A stretch of 33,703 bases of DNA from an uncultured Clostridium sp. (GCA_946498265.1 CAMMNR010000002.1:1-33703); one strand, 5' to 3'; numbered from the stretch's first letter, positions 10,757-20,184 are shown. Notes: a model not told the origin generated them from the sequence alone. Numbers and translations: made by a program.

Positions 10757-10813
10757 TCGTCGGAGCGTAGCGACTTTTATACAATAGGAAATGACGACTT
10801 TCCTATTGTATAA
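10746..10813. repeat. Hairpin cluster with two mutually exclusive stems
   Basis: A perfect 15-bp stem is formed by 10777-10791 and 10799-10813 (TTATACAATAGGAAA and its complement, 7-nt loop). The segment TATACAAT inside its left arm can pair instead with ATTGTATA at 10746-10753, enclosing a GTCG/CGAC inner stem. The two folds exclude each other, as in attenuators, but the cluster lies between one operon's terminator and the next promoter, so a decayed mobile repeat is equally possible. Confidence 0.6.
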
Positions 10814-10816
10814 CTA

Positions 10817-10853
10817 AAAGAGATACTATATAAAATTTATATAATATCTCTTT
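10817..10853 (-). terminator. Terminator of the A1-B1 operon
   Basis: The arms AAAGAGATACTATATAAA (10817-10834) and 10836-10853 pair over 18 positions with one mismatch. It begins 14 bp past the B1 stop and on the minus strand runs into TTTTAG. The stem is AT-rich, typical of this genome. It separates the two surface-protein operons. Confidence 0.65.
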
Positions 10854-10866
10854 ATTTTACATTTTG

Positions 10867-13800
10867 TTATTTATTTAAAGTCTTTTTCTTTATTACAATT
10901 ATTCCTACAGCTGTGATAATTAATGCTCCTACAATTACTCCTGTTATAATAATAAAGTTTCTATTTTCACCTGTTGGTGGAGTTACTGTTACTGATTGTG
11001 CCATATCACTATCAAATTCGTCAGTTTCTCCTGGTATATAATTACCTGGTGTTGATGATATAATGTCACTTCCTCCTGTTTTATCTATTTTTACTATTTC
11101 AGTATCATTATTAAAATCAATTTCATCTGTTACTGCTAATACTTTAGAAACTATTAAATTTACACTTGCACTTTGTGTAGGTTGTAGAGCTTGGTCTTTA
11201 AGTTTTTCTGTATATAATATTATACTTTCATTTATAGTTTCACTATTAATTACTTCTGCTCCTAATAATTGTAATTGTTCAGCTTCCTCTGGGGTTTTGA
11301 TTTCCCATCCACTTTCTTGATTTCTAGATTCTTCAAATTCCCAATCTTTATCTAAATAATCAATAATTGCTGTTGGTGTGATTGTTACAACGGGATCTTT
11401 ATTTATTCCGTATTTATAGTATTCTTCACTAATATAATCTAATTCACTAATATTTTTTGCAATAATTTTATATTCTACTTCTAATGTTGAACCTTGCATT
11501 AATTCTTTGTCTATTTGTACTTGTACAAATCCATTTGGTTTCTGTACATTCAGAGCACTTGGTGGTCCAGCTGTAACATATGTAGAAGTTTGTTTAATAA
11601 TGTTTCCTTCATCATCTAATTCAGCTTCTGCAAGTACTTGTCCATTTGCTAATGTCAATTTTAGTCTACTTACTCTTTTAATTAATTCTACTTCTTGTCT
11701 AGGTCTTTCTACAATACCAAAGTCTACATTTCTGATTTCATAGATAAGTTCATCACCAGTTGCGTCAGTTACTGCCATATCAGTATTTTCTACTGTTATT
11801 CCCATTGTTGGTGTTGTTGAGTCCATTGTTGTTATTGTTGGTGTTGTTGAATTTGTTATTACCTTTAATTCATTATCTATTAACTCTCTTTGTGAGTAAT
11901 CATCTATTGCATCTGTATATCTCTTATCTACATTTGATTTATGCCATGCTTTATCTTGTATATTTTTATCATATCTGTCTTTTGCATAAATTGTTCCTTT
12001 ATAATTTTGTACTGTGTATGTTTCGTCTCCCCATGTATATGTTAATGTATAATCACCTGGTATAAATTCTGCTACTAAGAAGTCTCCATTTTCATCTGTA
12101 GTTGCATTATATACCTTTCCTGTTCCTGTATTTTCTGTTAATGTAATTTGTACTCCTGGTATTCCAAGTTCTCCATCCTCATATTCTCCACTTCCTAGTC
12201 TTTCTTCTCCTGTTTTTAGTTCGGCTTCAGTTCCATCTAAGAATACTTTACCTGTTAATCTTCTTGCATCCGCAACTTCTAATCTTAATGCTGGAGCTCT
12301 ATCAGTATCATCTTCAAATGTCTTTGTATCTTCTGGGTTTGCATTTCCTGGGTTAGAATCTACATCTATACCAGCATATTGATTTCCTTCTTTGTCAAAT
12401 ACTGAATATGAATTTATTTCTACAACATTTTCTAATAGATTATCTTTTCCTGCTTCTGTTCCAAGTTCATCTATTATACTTGCAACTGCTTCTCTACTTA
12501 GTTCGAATTGTACATATATATCATTTTGTTTTTGTGCTTCTATATTAGAATTTGTTTCTATTATTATTTTATTATATTTTGAACTACTATATCCTACATC
12601 TTCAGTATAATTTAAATTTCCACTAAGATTTCCATTATTATCTATGCCAGTTCCTGCTCCTACTATAGTATATCTCTTATCATAATAATCTACTATTGAA
12701 TTTACTTGTGATACAAGATTTGTAGATTGATTCTTTAATGTTATTTTATATGTCAATTTTACTTTTAACTCTCTACTTGTATCTTCGTCTGTGTATGTAT
12801 AATCTGATTTATATATCGCTCTTGAATATGTCATATTTGAATATTTTTCTCCAAATTTAACACCTACATTAAATATGCTACTCTCATCATTTTTATCATT
12901 TTGAGCTTCTTTTGATTTTGTTCCATAATTATATGTATGACCATATCCATTTATAGAAAGACTTACATTATCAAGGTCTTTTACCAAAGCTAGGTCTGGT
13001 TGTTCTCTTTCATATAGTCCTAAGTTTATATATTTAATTTCTTCTTGTCCTACTACATAGTGCTCTAAAATACTATAACCTGTTTGTTCTGTATCTGCAA
13101 TAATTGGAAATTGTCCTTGCCCATTTTCTGCAAATTCTAATACTTCAGCATTTTCGTCTTTAAATTTTACATTTATGAATATTGACTTATATTCTTCTTC
13201 ATTTTTGTCATATTCTAAATCATATATTTTATTTCCATTTGAATCTTTTGTTATACCAGTATTTCCGCCTGTACCTTCGACAATACTAAAGTTATTATTA
13301 AATGTTCTTCTTTCATCTTCATTTTCTGCTGCTTTTGAACCATTATCTTTATCTATATATGGTACAACATTTGTAAATGTTAGTCCATCATATTCAAACT
13401 CAATATAGTAATTTCCTAATTCTTCTACTAATACATCTACAAATAAATATGATCCTCTATCTGCTGTAACTGTTTCCATTATTGTATTTCCAGATTTATC
13501 TTTTAATCTTACTGGTATTCCATTAAGTAGTTTGTCTTCATAATCAAATTCTCCATCATTATATAAATCATTTCTTATTGATTGTTTTTCTGATTGCTTA
13601 TCTAACCAAACATATCCTGAAAGTTTTATATATTTTTGAATATTTGATACATTTAAGTTTGAAGTTTTATCAACTACTACTGTTCCTTCTGTTGCTTCTG
13701 TTTTTAGTTCATATCCATAATTAGGATTTTTTGTTTCATATGCTAAATATTTTCCTACTAATAGATTTTTAACTGTAAATTCTCCATTTGCATTTGTTAT

Positions 13801-14907
13801 AAATTCTGTTGCTTGACTTCTACTATCTACATATGTAATTACTCCATTTGAATTTTGTTTTACATATTTTCCAGTATCTTTATTTTGTATAATAAAACCT
13901 ACTCCAGAAAGTGTTACATTATCTCCACCTTCTACTATTTTTATTACTTTAAGATGTCCTAATAAAGATATATCATATTCAAAATCTTCATGTATTTTTT
14001 CTGATGATGTATATGGTTCTCTTGCCATTAAATTTTGATAACTTGCTCCACTTATACTTTCTAAGAACCATATTTTTACTGATTTAACATCATAATTACA
14101 GCTTCCTGATATTCTTGTTATTTTACTTACACTTTTGTCTATTGGTATTAATACATAAAAGTTTTTATCTGATTTTATTTGTTTAACACTTACTGTTTTA
14201 AATGTTGAACCTGAATACATTCCATATGCTACTCCACTTATTGCTTTTTCATTTTGATCATATACAGTTATACCACTTAGACTTCCTGGGAATGACCATT
14301 TAAATGGTCCAACTCTTGTATATTGTTTTCCATTTACTTCTACTGCTGTTGCTTTTACTTGACTTTTATTTGTATTATCTTCTAATGTTGAAGTATTAAT
14401 ACTATTTGCATATGATTGCGCTTGTGCTATTAGACTATTTCCTAAAGATGAACCTGCATTTCCTGATACAAATGCTTGTGAAATTCCATGTCTTGTACCA
14501 ACACTTCTTACCCAAGTAGGTGCATATGTCCATATTGCATTTGCCACTGGCCCTTGGTCTTTGTCTATTCCTGCTCCTTCTGTTCCATTATTTTGTGAAA
14601 GTATATATGCAAAAGTTGCATTTATTTTACTATTATTTACTCTAGTATTATTAGCCGTATTTACTGAATTTAATCCTTTAATTGTTACAATTGAATTTAC
14701 TCTATATGTGACATCATACCCAGGTAATCTTTGCCCATGTTGAACACAGAATAAATTTGTATCTGTTATATAATCATAATATGATTTGCTTAATACATCT
14801 CCTACATTGTAACCACTATATGATGCTGCTTCTGTTGTATTTGCTATACATAGTATTGCAATAATTAATCCTAATATTAAAATGATTTTATTTTTTAATG
14901 TTTTCAT
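10867..14907 (-). CDS. Cna_B/SdrD_B surface protein with thioester-like N-terminal domain (B1)
   Basis: 1346 residues. The ATG at 14907 is chosen because AAAGGAGGT precedes it and it opens directly into a signal peptide (about 1-28). An N-terminal domain carries C54-V-Q-H-G-Q and, near residue 121, A-N-A-I-W, which resembles the T-Q-x-A-I-W helix of thioester domains but without the Gln. One SpaA/Cna_B-like domain lies near 319-420 and SdrD_B-like domains near 431 and 882, the first with an acidic, possibly calcium-binding loop. The Q-P-D-L-A-L-V-K-D-L block is near 639 and the R-P-R-Q block near 1070. It ends with T-P-P-T-G (about 1310), a membrane helix and K-K-K. It begins 22 bp after A1, so it is co-transcribed. 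Probable surface adhesin, about 500 residues shorter than B2. Confidence 0.85.
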   Translation of the reverse strand: MKTLKNKIILILGLIIAILCIANTTEAASYSGYNVGDVLSKSYYDYITDTNLFCVQHGQRLPGYDVTYRVNSIVTIKGLNSVNTANNTRVNNSKINATFAYILSQNNGTEGAGIDKDQGPVANAIWTYAPTWVRSVGTRHGISQAFVSGNAGSSLGNSLIAQAQSYANSINTSTLEDNTNKSQVKATAVEVNGKQYTRVGPFKWSFPGSLSGITVYDQNEKAISGVAYGMYSGSTFKTVSVKQIKSDKNFYVLIPIDKSVSKITRISGSCNYDVKSVKIWFLESISGASYQNLMAREPYTSSEKIHEDFEYDISLLGHLKVIKIVEGGDNVTLSGVGFIIQNKDTGKYVKQNSNGVITYVDSRSQATEFITNANGEFTVKNLLVGKYLAYETKNPNYGYELKTEATEGTVVVDKTSNLNVSNIQKYIKLSGYVWLDKQSEKQSIRNDLYNDGEFDYEDKLLNGIPVRLKDKSGNTIMETVTADRGSYLFVDVLVEELGNYYIEFEYDGLTFTNVVPYIDKDNGSKAAENEDERRTFNNNFSIVEGTGGNTGITKDSNGNKIYDLEYDKNEEEYKSIFINVKFKDENAEVLEFAENGQGQFPIIADTEQTGYSILEHYVVGQEEIKYINLGLYEREQPDLALVKDLDNVSLSINGYGHTYNYGTKSKEAQNDKNDESSIFNVGVKFGEKYSNMTYSRAIYKSDYTYTDEDTSRELKVKLTYKITLKNQSTNLVSQVNSIVDYYDKRYTIVGAGTGIDNNGNLSGNLNYTEDVGYSSSKYNKIIIETNSNIEAQKQNDIYVQFELSREAVASIIDELGTEAGKDNLLENVVEINSYSVFDKEGNQYAGIDVDSNPGNANPEDTKTFEDDTDRAPALRLEVADARRLTGKVFLDGTEAELKTGEERLGSGEYEDGELGIPGVQITLTENTGTGKVYNATTDENGDFLVAEFIPGDYTLTYTWGDETYTVQNYKGTIYAKDRYDKNIQDKAWHKSNVDKRYTDAIDDYSQRELIDNELKVITNSTTPTITTMDSTTPTMGITVENTDMAVTDATGDELIYEIRNVDFGIVERPRQEVELIKRVSRLKLTLANGQVLAEAELDDEGNIIKQTSTYVTAGPPSALNVQKPNGFVQVQIDKELMQGSTLEVEYKIIAKNISELDYISEEYYKYGINKDPVVTITPTAIIDYLDKDWEFEESRNQESGWEIKTPEEAEQLQLLGAEVINSETINESIILYTEKLKDQALQPTQSASVNLIVSKVLAVTDEIDFNNDTEIVKIDKTGGSDIISSTPGNYIPGETDEFDSDMAQSVTVTPPTGENRNFIIITGVIVGALIITAVGIIVIKKKTLNK

Positions 14908-14929
14908 AAAATTTTTACCTCCTTTCTTC

Positions 14930-17900
14930 CTATATTTCATCGATTTTTATATCATTCTTTTTTCTAACTAATACAATTGCTACTATTACTAAGATTGCAA
15001 CTACTATAATAGTTATTCCTACATATACAATTCCACCTGTTCTAATACTTAAGATAACATCTGCATAGTCCATATCATTTTCACCTTGCACTTTATTTGC
15101 TGGTGTTGAATTTATATCTCCTAATCCTAATTCATTATATGCTTCTGCTATTTCTGCTGTATTATTTACAAGTCCTGTATTATTTTCGTTCATTGCTTTT
15201 GTAAGTGTTAATGTTAATGTTTTTGTTTCTCCTGCTGCTATTTTATCATTTGCTATGCTTGTATTATATAATACTCCATTTTGTTGATACCAATCCTTGT
15301 TTAATTCTGAACTAAATTGAAGACTATTTGGCATATAGTCTGCAATTTTTCTTGCATAACCATCTATTTCTCCTACATTTGTAACATTGATTTTATATTC
15401 TATTATTACTGTTGTTCCTGCTAGTTGTTTTGCATCTATTTCAACTTTTGCTAGTTTTTCATTGTTAAATTCTTTTACTGTTGTTCCTGCTGAATTTTGT
15501 AATATGATTTTACTTACATATTTTTCTAATTTTAAATCAAATGTTTTTAGTTCTATTAAACCTATATTAATATCTGAAATATTATTATTGTCTATTGTTA
15601 TTATATCTGTACCTGTTACTTGTTCAGTATTTCCTGCTATATTCAATTCTGTTAACATTGCATCAGAGTTTTTACTCTCATCTGCACCCTCTACTTTGTA
15701 TTTAGTAACTGTATATTGTGTTGCATTATAATCAAATATCACAACATATTGTCCATTTGATATATTATTTAATACATACATTCCGTTATCATCAGTTGTC
15801 ACCTCTAGTACATTTCCTGATTCGTCTTTTACTAAATTATTAGTTTGTGTATTTAATAATCTTACTTTTACATTATTTAATGTAGATTCATTATTATCTA
15901 CAATACCATTAGTATTTTCATCATACCATGCTAGACCACTTATCATTCTTGTACCATCTGTTATATCTCCATTGTTATTACTATTATTATTATCATCTTC
16001 ATCTTGGTTATTATCTTCATTAGATGTTGTCTCTATTATATGGCTTATACTATCTGTTTCTGCAATTACTTCTCCGAACATGCTTGCTGATGCTTTATTC
16101 ACTATTGTTTCTGCTTCATTTCTTCCATCTGATTCATCTACTACAGTTTCGATTTTTACTTCACATTGACCTTTTTCCATAATACTTAATATAATTTCTA
16201 CATTATTGTCTTCTATTCCTTCTACAGCTTCTCCATCTACAGTTATGTTATTTATTGTTAGTTGTTCTGGTATTGTGTCTGTAAAACTAATTCCTTCTGC
16301 TCTACTATCTGAATTATTTTTAAGTATTATTGTATATTCTATTATGTCTCCTGCTTTAACATATGAACTTTCTGTATTAGATGTCATTGTCATTGATATA
16401 TCATAATTGTTTATATTGTCTTCCCATACATTAGATTTATATTCTTTAGAATTATCTTTAGCTACTACTGAAAATTCTGCTTTTTCATTTTCAGTTTTGC
16501 TTACTAACATACTATAACCTAAGACTTTTGTTTCTCCTGCATTTAAAGTTCCTACATTTACTTCATTTGCATATTGTAAGTCCTCTGCTGTCATATTGTT
16601 TCCTATAGAATCTTCTTTTTGTATTTCATTTTGTTGGCTTACAGGTTGATTATTATCTTCTACATTTATTTCTTCATTTAAAACTTGTTGTGATTCCATT
16701 CCTGTATATAATGTTAAGTTTTCTACTTGCAAATTATCTGATTTATTTGTTTGTATTTTAACATTTTCTTGTGCTTCATTTGATATATTTTCAATTATTG
16801 CATAATACTTAACTGCTCCATTTGCATATATATTTATATTTCTATCAGTAACTTTTTTTACACTTACTCTTAAATTTCCACTTTCTGTTGTGGTTTGTAT
16901 TTCATTAGATTCATTTATTGCTTCTCCATATTTTGTCTCTATCATATTTGTAAGTGTTGTATTTTCAGCTGTATCTGAATTTACTCTTACTTCATATTCT
17001 ACAATTGCTTTTTCTCCAACTGCTATTTTTTCTATAGTTTTTTCGAATTTTTCTGCCTCTATTTCTTTATAATATGATGAACCTGTGTATTCATAATTTG
17101 GCTCTGGTTCTACTAATGTTGTTCCTTGAGGTATTTGACCTGTTACTATAGCATTTTGTACTTCTTCTGAACCAGTATTAGAAATTTCTACATGATATTT
17201 TATAACTTCTCCATTTTTTACTTTCATATCTGAAGTTAAGTTTTGATTTCCAACTGTTGCACTTAACACTGTTTCTATTTTTGGTCCTACACCTGTATCC
17301 ATTTCTATATTTGTTGATTTTATTGTATTTGAAATATTTGTTACAGCATTTGTATAACTTACTTCATAACCTTCTGATGCTTTTTGATTATATTCAAGGT
17401 TTTCTGGTACTTCTATGTTATATGTACCTATAACACTTTGTCCAGATTCCAAATTATCATATTGTATTAAGTATTTTTTACTATTTTGTGTTGCATTTTG
17501 TGTCCATACATTTTCTGCATTTTGTAAGTCTTCTGTTGCATTCTCATTTTCTGAATAATAAATTGTTGCATTTTCCATATTTATTGTAGTTGCAAGTTTT
17601 GCTCCTAAATTATTTGATTCACTATCAGTAGGAAATGTTCCTAATACTTTCATATTACTTATTGGTTCTTGATTGTTATTTATTATCTCTAATTGCACTT
17701 CTAATCTTTTTGCATCTTGTCCTTTATCCATTGATATTGTTTGTTTTTCTTCTTGTCCTACTGTTTCTATTCCTAAGTCTTTTATACTATTTATTGCTGT
17801 TACATCTGTAGGTGCTACTATTTGGATATCTTTTGAAGTTGTTCCTACTTCTTCTCTATTTGTATATTCCATTGTTATTTGTTTTGTTGAAGTTGCTGAT

Positions 17901-19804
17901 TTTTTGTTTACTGTTATATCAGCATTTATTATTATTGTTGCTCCTTCTATTGATTGTTCCTTATATTGTGTTTGTTTTCCTGCTAATGTTATTGTTAAAA
18001 TTCTTCCATTTACTACATAATTTTGTATTGTTAATTCATTTTCATAAACTAAATCAATACTATTTATTTTTACCCCTTCTACTTCCTCTGGTAAAACTAT
18101 ATTTATCATTGGATTCTCAAATAAATTATATTCTTCACTATTTGTACTTAAAATAGCTCTCATTTCAACATTATTTTCAACTACTGTAGATAAAGTATCT
18201 TTATTAACTTCTAATTTTGCAACTGTTTTTGTTTCATTTAAGGCTATTTCTGATTTAGCTTCTGTTTGTATACCTAGTGAATATTTTTCAGTATCTGTTA
18301 CATTCATGTTATAACTTGCTACTGCTGTTGTTTGTATTTTATTAACACTTCTAAGTACATCCACATCATTTTGTTTTATTGTTTTTTGATTATTAAAATC
18401 TATTTTTCCTTCCTTTATAGGTGTTGATGTTCTTATTTCTATATTTTTTGCTTCTACATTTGAGTATTCGATATTAATGTTTCCGTTTTCATCAGGTGTT
18501 GAATTTACATCTGCTCTTCCAATCATTTGTCCATCTTGATTTATTATCTCTATAACTCCGTTTTGTCCAAAAATTTCATCAAATCTTTGTTTACTAAATG
18601 ATGTTCTTGTATCTATGATATTTGCATCAAGTAAAGTATTTTCATTTGCTATAAAGTTATTTTGCTCTTTTATACTTATATATTCTGCTGTATTAGCTAA
18701 ATTTACTACTAATTTAGTAGTAGAGTTATAACTTCTATCTATACCAGAATATAATTTTCCTTTAAACATTTGTTGTTCACTATTTTGTGTTTCTATTGAT
18801 ATTGTTGTATCTTTTTCTTCATTATTTAGAGTTATTTTTGTATCATTTGCTTGAATTTCTTTATCATTATATAATGTCACATTTTCTTGTGATGTTATTT
18901 CTATATTTTCTAAATTTACATCTTTTTCATATATATATGTTAATATAATATTTTCATTTCCAGATTTTTTCCATACTATTTTATTATCTTGTGTTAATTC
19001 ATTTGAAAGTTGAAATTCTATGTATCCATCTTCATTTTTATATTCATATGATGTCATATTGTTTAAATTAACAACTTGTACAACTTCTGGTTGTTGTTCA
19101 TTTATTTCTGGAATATTAATTTTTGAATTTATGTTTTTTATTGGATAATTATTTTCTTTTAATCCTAAATTTACTGAAAATTGGATTATTCTTTTTTCTT
19201 CTCCATTTATTTTCATTACTTTGTTTGTAATTATATTTATGCTATTTTCAACATTTTCTGGTGTATTTGCTTCAATTAGTTTTAAATTTACTTCTCTACT
19301 TGAATTTATAGTTATATCCCTTTCAGTACTATCTTTATAATCACCAGTCAATATTATTTCGCTACTCATGTCTAATAAACCTGCATCTATTTGATCTTCC
19401 AGTACAGGTTTTATTTTAACATCAATTTCAGCATTTGTTCCTGCATTTAGTTGATTTAAATATATTGTATTTCCTTCTATTCTGTTTACATATTGATTTT
19501 CTGTACCAACAATTGTAAAATTAGTATTTGCGATTTCTACTTGCCCATTAAAGTATCCATCTTTTTTTACATTTACATTTAGGTACAATGTCTGTTCTTG
19601 TTCTTCTGACGTAATTTCTAAGGAACTTGTGTTTTTTCCTTCTTTATCTTTAAAGTATGTATTAAATTCTACATTAGCATGATTTGTAGATAAAATATCT
19701 GCAGCATAACTTACTAGACTTGAACCAACAAAAATAAAATTGGCAATTGTCATTGTTAGTATTAACGCTATAATAATGCTAATTTTTAGAAATTTCTTTT
19801 TCAT
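14930..19804 (-). CDS. Giant DUF11/SdrD_B repeat surface protein (A1)
   Basis: 1624 residues. The ATG at 19804 follows AAAGGAGG and starts the signal peptide (cleavage near residue 35, V-S-Y-A-A). The first ~830 residues are beta-rich and co-linear with A2 (shared N-V-E-F-x-x-Y-F-K and G-L-K-E-N-x-Y-P-I-K-N), with no family I can name. DUF11-like repeats start near 840, 971 and 1135. An Asp/Asn/Ser-rich linker (about 1266-1283) precedes an SdrD_B-like domain near 1286 with D-E-N-T-N-G-I-V-D, a plausible calcium loop. A final DUF11-like domain starts near 1420. S-I-R-T-G (about 1588), a membrane helix and a charged tail finish it. First gene of the A1-B1 operon. Likely an elongated envelope or fibre protein; no enzymatic motif seen. 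Confidence 0.83.
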   Translation of the reverse strand: MKKKFLKISIIIALILTMTIANFIFVGSSLVSYAADILSTNHANVEFNTYFKDKEGKNTSSLEITSEEQEQTLYLNVNVKKDGYFNGQVEIANTNFTIVGTENQYVNRIEGNTIYLNQLNAGTNAEIDVKIKPVLEDQIDAGLLDMSSEIILTGDYKDSTERDITINSSREVNLKLIEANTPENVENSINIITNKVMKINGEEKRIIQFSVNLGLKENNYPIKNINSKINIPEINEQQPEVVQVVNLNNMTSYEYKNEDGYIEFQLSNELTQDNKIVWKKSGNENIILTYIYEKDVNLENIEITSQENVTLYNDKEIQANDTKITLNNEEKDTTISIETQNSEQQMFKGKLYSGIDRSYNSTTKLVVNLANTAEYISIKEQNNFIANENTLLDANIIDTRTSFSKQRFDEIFGQNGVIEIINQDGQMIGRADVNSTPDENGNINIEYSNVEAKNIEIRTSTPIKEGKIDFNNQKTIKQNDVDVLRSVNKIQTTAVASYNMNVTDTEKYSLGIQTEAKSEIALNETKTVAKLEVNKDTLSTVVENNVEMRAILSTNSEEYNLFENPMINIVLPEEVEGVKINSIDLVYENELTIQNYVVNGRILTITLAGKQTQYKEQSIEGATIIINADITVNKKSATSTKQITMEYTNREEVGTTSKDIQIVAPTDVTAINSIKDLGIETVGQEEKQTISMDKGQDAKRLEVQLEIINNNQEPISNMKVLGTFPTDSESNNLGAKLATTINMENATIYYSENENATEDLQNAENVWTQNATQNSKKYLIQYDNLESGQSVIGTYNIEVPENLEYNQKASEGYEVSYTNAVTNISNTIKSTNIEMDTGVGPKIETVLSATVGNQNLTSDMKVKNGEVIKYHVEISNTGSEEVQNAIVTGQIPQGTTLVEPEPNYEYTGSSYYKEIEAEKFEKTIEKIAVGEKAIVEYEVRVNSDTAENTTLTNMIETKYGEAINESNEIQTTTESGNLRVSVKKVTDRNINIYANGAVKYYAIIENISNEAQENVKIQTNKSDNLQVENLTLYTGMESQQVLNEEINVEDNNQPVSQQNEIQKEDSIGNNMTAEDLQYANEVNVGTLNAGETKVLGYSMLVSKTENEKAEFSVVAKDNSKEYKSNVWEDNINNYDISMTMTSNTESSYVKAGDIIEYTIILKNNSDSRAEGISFTDTIPEQLTINNITVDGEAVEGIEDNNVEIILSIMEKGQCEVKIETVVDESDGRNEAETIVNKASASMFGEVIAETDSISHIIETTSNEDNNQDEDDNNNSNNNGDITDGTRMISGLAWYDENTNGIVDNNESTLNNVKVRLLNTQTNNLVKDESGNVLEVTTDDNGMYVLNNISNGQYVVIFDYNATQYTVTKYKVEGADESKNSDAMLTELNIAGNTEQVTGTDIITIDNNNISDINIGLIELKTFDLKLEKYVSKIILQNSAGTTVKEFNNEKLAKVEIDAKQLAGTTVIIEYKINVTNVGEIDGYARKIADYMPNSLQFSSELNKDWYQQNGVLYNTSIANDKIAAGETKTLTLTLTKAMNENNTGLVNNTAEIAEAYNELGLGDINSTPANKVQGENDMDYADVILSIRTGGIVYVGITIIVVAILVIVAIVLVRKKNDIKIDEI

Positions 19805-20016
19805 TTTTATTCCTCCTTTAAAAAACACTTAAAATTAATATTTCCTTTATATAATATAAATTTTTTGTAAAAAAATCAATTATTAATATTAATGTATTTT
19901 TTTATCTTTTTCTAACGTTTTACGGCTTTACACTTTGCGTGTTTGAGTGTTTTATATTACATTTTCATGACATTTTTGTAAAAATTTGTAATATTATTTA
20001 TTTGCATAAAGCACCT
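19805..20016 (-). other. Long 5' leader of the A1-B1 operon
   Basis: About 190-210 nt of untranslated leader lie between the predicted start of transcription and A1. It carries two ACATTTT words 11 bp apart (19959, 19970), as in the A2 leader. On the minus strand a small hairpin ACAC-GCAAA-GTGT is followed by CGTAAAACG (19912-19940). The palindrome ATTAATATTAAT lies nearer the gene. The GCAAAG and AAAGCC words recall the c-di-GMP-I aptamer, but its two long helices are missing, so I do not call a riboswitch. Confidence 0.45.
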
Positions 20017-20022
20017 ATTTAT

Positions 20023-20051
20023 ATTATACCGCTTTTTTATTGATTTTTCAA
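20023..20051 (-). promoter_or_regulatory. Sigma-A promoter of A1-B1
   Basis: On the minus strand TTGAAA (20051-20046), a 17-bp spacer and TATAAT (20028-20023) form a near-consensus vegetative promoter. Transcription would begin near 20016, about 210 nt before the A1 start codon. This is the strongest promoter-like sequence in the surface-protein region. Confidence 0.75.
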
Positions 20052-20184
20052 TGCTTTTTTGCAAAATAAAACATTTATGTTAATTTTTTATAATTAATAT
20101 GAATTGTAACATAAAAATTTATAAAGAATATTATATTACATAGTTTTAAAAGTTTTGAATATATATTTTTTAGAGGTGATATTT
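20052..20184 (+). other. Intergenic region upstream of the small-protein pair
   Basis: Very AT-rich spacer between the divergent A1 promoter and the gene at 20185. The only clear signal is the ribosome binding site TAGAGGTGAT (20171-20180). No good sigma-A promoter is visible on the plus strand: TTGTAA at 20104 has no TATAAT-like box at proper spacing. A sporulation sigma factor may be used, but I cannot show this. Confidence 0.4.

Noticed and set aside
17812..18156. Leu-rich open frames on the plus strand inside the surface-protein and pcrA regions
   Set aside because: They are antisense shadows of T-rich complementary coding strands, lack ribosome binding sites and have low-complexity Leu/Phe/Tyr composition.
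19912..19950. c-di-GMP-I (GEMM) riboswitch in the A1 leader
   Set aside because: Only short words such as GCAAAG and AAAGCC match. The two long helices and the tetraloop receptor are missing.
20155..20184. ATG at 20155 as start of the Asn-rich protein
   Set aside because: No ribosome binding site lies before it, while GAGGTG is correctly spaced for the TTG at 20185.
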